NCBI GenBank assembly: GCA_964492185.1
Contig: CAZBJH010000133.1
Span: 1-8,826, forward strand
DNA length: 8,826 nt
Origin: JAFGSZ01 sp964492185
GTDB taxonomy: Bacteria > Bacteroidota > Bacteroidia > Bacteroidales > UBA10428
Direction: 5' to 3'
A program made the position numbers and the translations under genes. Below the pieces are notes generated by a model. It ran no database searches, was not told where the DNA came from, and saw only the letters and a program-made list of their open reading frames with translations. Numbering within the stretch: position 1 is the stretch's first letter; each line of letters starts with the position of its first letter. This document shows positions 6,593-8,826 of the stretch, in pieces.

Positions 6593-6629
6593 GGCTTTTC
6601 CGGATTACATAAATATATTTTTCCGTTAA

Positions 6630-6660
6630 TAAAAATAATACAATTCTTTCATCGTTCAAA
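6630..6660 (-). promoter_or_regulatory. Candidate promoter for the acidic-protein gene
   Basis: On the - strand, TTTG (6660-6657) is followed after exactly 19 bases by TATTTTTA (6637-6630). This matches the Bacteroidota primary-sigma pattern (-33 TTTG, -7 TAnnTTTG) at all but the last base. The start codon lies 37 bases downstream at 6592. The basis is pattern matching only. Confidence 0.5.
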
Positions 6661-6665
6661 ATAAG

Positions 6666-6673
6666 TACTTTTG
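6666..6673 (+). promoter_or_regulatory. Candidate -7 box for the small lipoprotein gene
   Basis: TACTTTTG is an exact match to the Bacteroidota -7 consensus TAnnTTTG, 25 bases before the GTG start at 6699. No clear TTTG -33 box is present; TTTC at 6647-6650 is the nearest candidate and its spacing is short. It lies back to back with the - strand promoter candidate, so both genes may be controlled from this 106-base gap. Confidence 0.45.
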
Positions 6674-6698
6674 TAATTAATAATAAACTGTAAAAACC

Positions 6699-7187
6699 GT
6701 GAGTATCCTCAAAAAATATTTCTTGTATCCAAAATTATCCGGTCTTCCCGTTATCATGTTTTTTATCACACTTTTTTCAACCTGTGAGAAACCCGTAAGA
6801 AATGTGGTCCCGGATGTTCCGGTAAATCTGACCATCAATATCAATGATCCGGAATTTTTACCCCTGCAATCTCAAAATAATTCGGTGAAAATAACCAGTG
6901 CTTCTGTTGGAGGTTACGATGTCGGCTACCATAATAATGGAATAATTGTCTATAATACCGGGGATGGCTTCCTTGCTTTCGACTGCACCTGTACCTATAA
7001 AGTTGAAGATGCCGTTTCCATTGAATTAACAAGTGACGGCTGGACAGGGATCTGCCCCGAATGTGAATCTCTTTATATCTTTTCAAGTGACGGGGCTCCG
7101 TCAATGAACAGTGTATCCGTATATAACCTGAAAAAATATAATACCAGTTATAACCCTAATACAGGTGAAATAAATATCTATAACTAA
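6699..7187 (+). CDS. Small lipoprotein with Rieske-like four-cysteine motif
   Basis: This is a 162-residue predicted periplasmic or outer-membrane lipoprotein. The GTG start at 6699 is chosen because it supplies a basic n-region (ILKKYF) before the hydrophobic core; the next in-frame ATG (residue 20) would destroy the signal. The lipidated residue is probably Cys29 in LFSTC, although Phe at -3 makes the box imperfect. The mature part is rich in beta-type sequence and has Cys96-x-Cys98 (FDCTCTY), 20 residues, then Cys119-x2-Cys122 (CPECESLYIFSSDGAP). A Rieske centre uses C-x-H and C-x2-H, so this protein has the same layout with cysteine in place of both histidines. The ending NTSYNPNTGEINIYN also suits such domains. 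Metal binding (zinc or Fe-S) is inferred and redox function is unproven. Its 3' end faces ahcY. Confidence 0.82.
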   Translation: MSILKKYFLYPKLSGLPVIMFFITLFSTCEKPVRNVVPDVPVNLTININDPEFLPLQSQNNSVKITSASVGGYDVGYHNNGIIVYNTGDGFLAFDCTCTYKVEDAVSIELTSDGWTGICPECESLYIFSSDGAPSMNSVSVYNLKKYNTSYNPNTGEINIYN

Positions 7188-7236
7188 AGCTCTTATATGA
7201 AATATGGTTATTTTATGAAATAATGCCTTTCAAGGG

Positions 7237-7285
7237 CTAATTGTTTCGAACTGCCTTGCGGGCGGTTCGAAACCGCGAAAATTAG
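7237..7285. other. Strong stem-loop between convergent genes
   Basis: GTTTCGAACTGCC (7243-7255) pairs with GGCGGTTCGAAAC (7261-7273) over 13 base pairs, one of them a T-G wobble, around a 5-base loop. An outer CTAATT (7237-7242) can pair with AATTAG (7280-7285), which includes the ahcY stop codon. It sits between the ends of the lipoprotein gene and ahcY. No T-run follows on either strand, so it is not a classical intrinsic terminator. It may act as a bidirectional 3'-end hairpin or be a dispersed palindromic (REP-like) repeat. Confidence 0.6.
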
Positions 7286-8694
7286 TACCTGTAATGATCA
7301 GGTTTAAAAGGCCCGTCCTTAGGCACACCAAGATATTTTGCCTGTTCCGGTGTAAGCTTTGTCAATTTCACGCCAAGTTGCTGCAGATGCAGCCGGGCAA
7401 CTTCTTCATCAAGCTTTTTTGACAGGCGGTATACACCCAGTTCAAATTCATTATTCCACAGATCAATTTGTGCCAGCACCTGATTGGTAAATGAATTACT
7501 CATAACAAATGACGGGTGGCCCATGGCACATCCAAGATTTACCAACCGGCCCTCTGCCAGCAGGATGATGGAATGACCATCAGGGAAATAAAACTGATCA
7601 ACCTGCGGTTTAATGTTTTCCTTTTTAATGCCGGGCCATTTTTCAAGTTTTGAAACCTGGATCTCATTGTCAAAATGTCCGATATTACAGACTATTGCCT
7701 GATCTTTCATTTTTGACATGTGCTCTGCAGTAATAACATCCTTGTTTCCCGTTGATGTAACAAATATATCAGCCTCCGGCAAAGCATCCTCAATGGTTGT
7801 TACTTCGAAACCTTCCATGGCCGCCTGCAATGCACAAATGGGATCAATCTCCGTTACCATGACACGTGCACCAAATCCCCTCATTGATTGAGCACTTCCT
7901 TTGCCTACATCACCATAACCGCATACAAGAACACGTTTGCCGGCAACCATAACATCAGTGGCACGTTTTATGCCATCGGCCAGCGATTCACGGCATCCAT
8001 ACAAATTATCAAATTTTGATTTTGTAACGGAGTCATTCACATTTATGGCAGAAAATAACAATTTCCCCTCATCAAGCATTTGGTAAAGACGGTGAACGCC
8101 GGTTGTTGTTTCTTCCGAAACTCCCTGAATACTTTTTGCTATCCGGGTCCATTTTGTGCTATCTTTGGAATAACCCTCCTTAATTCTTTCCATTAAAGCA
8201 ACAAAATCTTCCCCTCCTTCACTGTGATCCATATCAAGGAGTGAGGGATTTTTTTCAGCTTCAACTGCCTTATGCACCATCAGGGTAGCATCACCTCCAT
8301 CATCAACAATTAAATTGGGACCGGTACCATCAGGGAAAGTCAAAGCCTGTTCGGTACACCACCAATATTCACTGAGTGTTTCACCTTTCCAGGCAAATAC
8401 ACTGACACCGGCCTCGGCTATCGCTGCAGCAGCATGATCCTGAGTGGAAAAAATATTACAACTTGCCCAGCGGACATCAGCTCCTAATTCCATAAGTGTT
8501 TCAATCAATACTGCAGTCTGAATTGTCATATGCAATGAACCCGAAATTTTTGCGCCTTTAAGAGGTTTGGCTGTACCATATTTTTTACGCAATGCCATTA
8601 ATCCGGGCATTTCCTTTTCTGCAATCTCAATTTCCTTTCTTCCAAAAGATGCAAGACCAATATCTCTTACCTTATAAGGCAGCGTTTCAACCAT
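7282..8694 (-). CDS. ahcY: S-adenosylhomocysteinase (SAH hydrolase)
   Basis: This enzyme reversibly splits S-adenosylhomocysteine into adenosine and homocysteine using tightly bound NAD, relieving product inhibition of methyltransferases in the cytoplasmic methyl cycle. From the ATG at 8694 it is 470 residues. It has substrate-side GSLHMTIQTA with His55, SVTKSKFDN with Lys225 and Asp229, the NAD-binding GYGDVG at 259-264, and the conserved C-terminal KPDHYRY whose lysine and tyrosine reach into the partner subunit. It carries the roughly 40-residue insertion (about 145-190) of the longer bacterial type, absent from the 432-residue mammalian enzyme. An in-frame GTG at 8709-8707 would add five residues (MKTDT). 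The ATG is preferred because MVETLPYKVRDI resembles usual family starts, though the GTG has the more A/T-rich upstream sequence. No SAH riboswitch is recognisable upstream. Confidence 0.97.
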   Translation of the reverse strand: MVETLPYKVRDIGLASFGRKEIEIAEKEMPGLMALRKKYGTAKPLKGAKISGSLHMTIQTAVLIETLMELGADVRWASCNIFSTQDHAAAAIAEAGVSVFAWKGETLSEYWWCTEQALTFPDGTGPNLIVDDGGDATLMVHKAVEAEKNPSLLDMDHSEGGEDFVALMERIKEGYSKDSTKWTRIAKSIQGVSEETTTGVHRLYQMLDEGKLLFSAINVNDSVTKSKFDNLYGCRESLADGIKRATDVMVAGKRVLVCGYGDVGKGSAQSMRGFGARVMVTEIDPICALQAAMEGFEVTTIEDALPEADIFVTSTGNKDVITAEHMSKMKDQAIVCNIGHFDNEIQVSKLEKWPGIKKENIKPQVDQFYFPDGHSIILLAEGRLVNLGCAMGHPSFVMSNSFTNQVLAQIDLWNNEFELGVYRLSKKLDEEVARLHLQQLGVKLTKLTPEQAKYLGVPKDGPFKPDHYRY

Positions 8695-8826
8695 TGTATC
8701 AGTTTTCACAAGAATATATTTTATTTAAGTTATTAGTAATTAATTTGTTATTTCGTTTAATCAAAGTTGGTGGTAGTTGTTCACCTGTTGTTTATTTTAA
8801 ATGGTGTTCACGAGCTCTCCCGCTTA

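Noticed and set aside
6841..7104. Opposite-strand 87-codon open frame inside the small lipoprotein gene
   Set aside because: The product is rich in Arg/His/Gln without domain features, while the + strand frame has a signal peptide and an ordered four-cysteine motif.
8695..8826. Possible SAM/SAH riboswitch upstream of ahcY
   Set aside because: The leader is AT-rich, with only a short GGTG/CACC pairing and two GTGAACA repeats. I could not match it to the conserved cores of known SAH or SAM riboswitches.

Overview
The window looks like ordinary chromosome from a member of the Bacteroidota, probably near the Bacteroidales/Marinilabiliales. The evidence is the L27-SerRS gene pair; two short-signal lipoproteins with Cys-Glu-Lys after the lipidated cysteine; starts preceded by A/T-rich sequence with no clear Shine-Dalgarno; two candidate promoters of the Bacteroidota type (TTTG at -33, TAnnTTTG at -7); and moderately AT-rich DNA. 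Ten protein-coding genes are supported. I see no rRNA, tRNA, CRISPR array, transposase gene or broken gene.

Layout, left half (all + strand): rpmA (ribosomal protein L27), a strong intrinsic terminator, serS (seryl-tRNA synthetase), a ten-helix EamA/DMT-type permease, a 409-base gene-free stretch holding two imperfect palindromic elements, then an S41 (C-terminal-processing type) lipoprotein protease followed 33 bases later by ruvC (Holliday-junction resolvase).

Right half: three genes on the - strand facing ruvC. In transcription order they are a small acidic membrane-anchored protein, greA (transcript-cleavage factor) and a HIT-family nucleotide hydrolase; greA and HIT are 25 bases apart and probably share a transcript. 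The acidic-protein gene starts from a divergent intergenic region that also drives, on the + strand, a small lipoprotein with a Rieske-like four-cysteine pattern (CxC and CxxC). This lipoprotein converges on ahcY (S-adenosylhomocysteinase, - strand), with a strong stem-loop between their ends.

The genes do not form one pathway. They are translation (L27, SerRS), transcription fidelity (GreA), recombination (RuvC), methyl-cycle metabolism (AhcY), nucleotide hydrolysis (HIT), transport and envelope proteins. No evident new multi-gene system is visible. The points most worth a second look are the palindromic elements at 2790-3103, which share a terminal motif and are both bordered by TA, and the cysteine-only Rieske-like lipoprotein.
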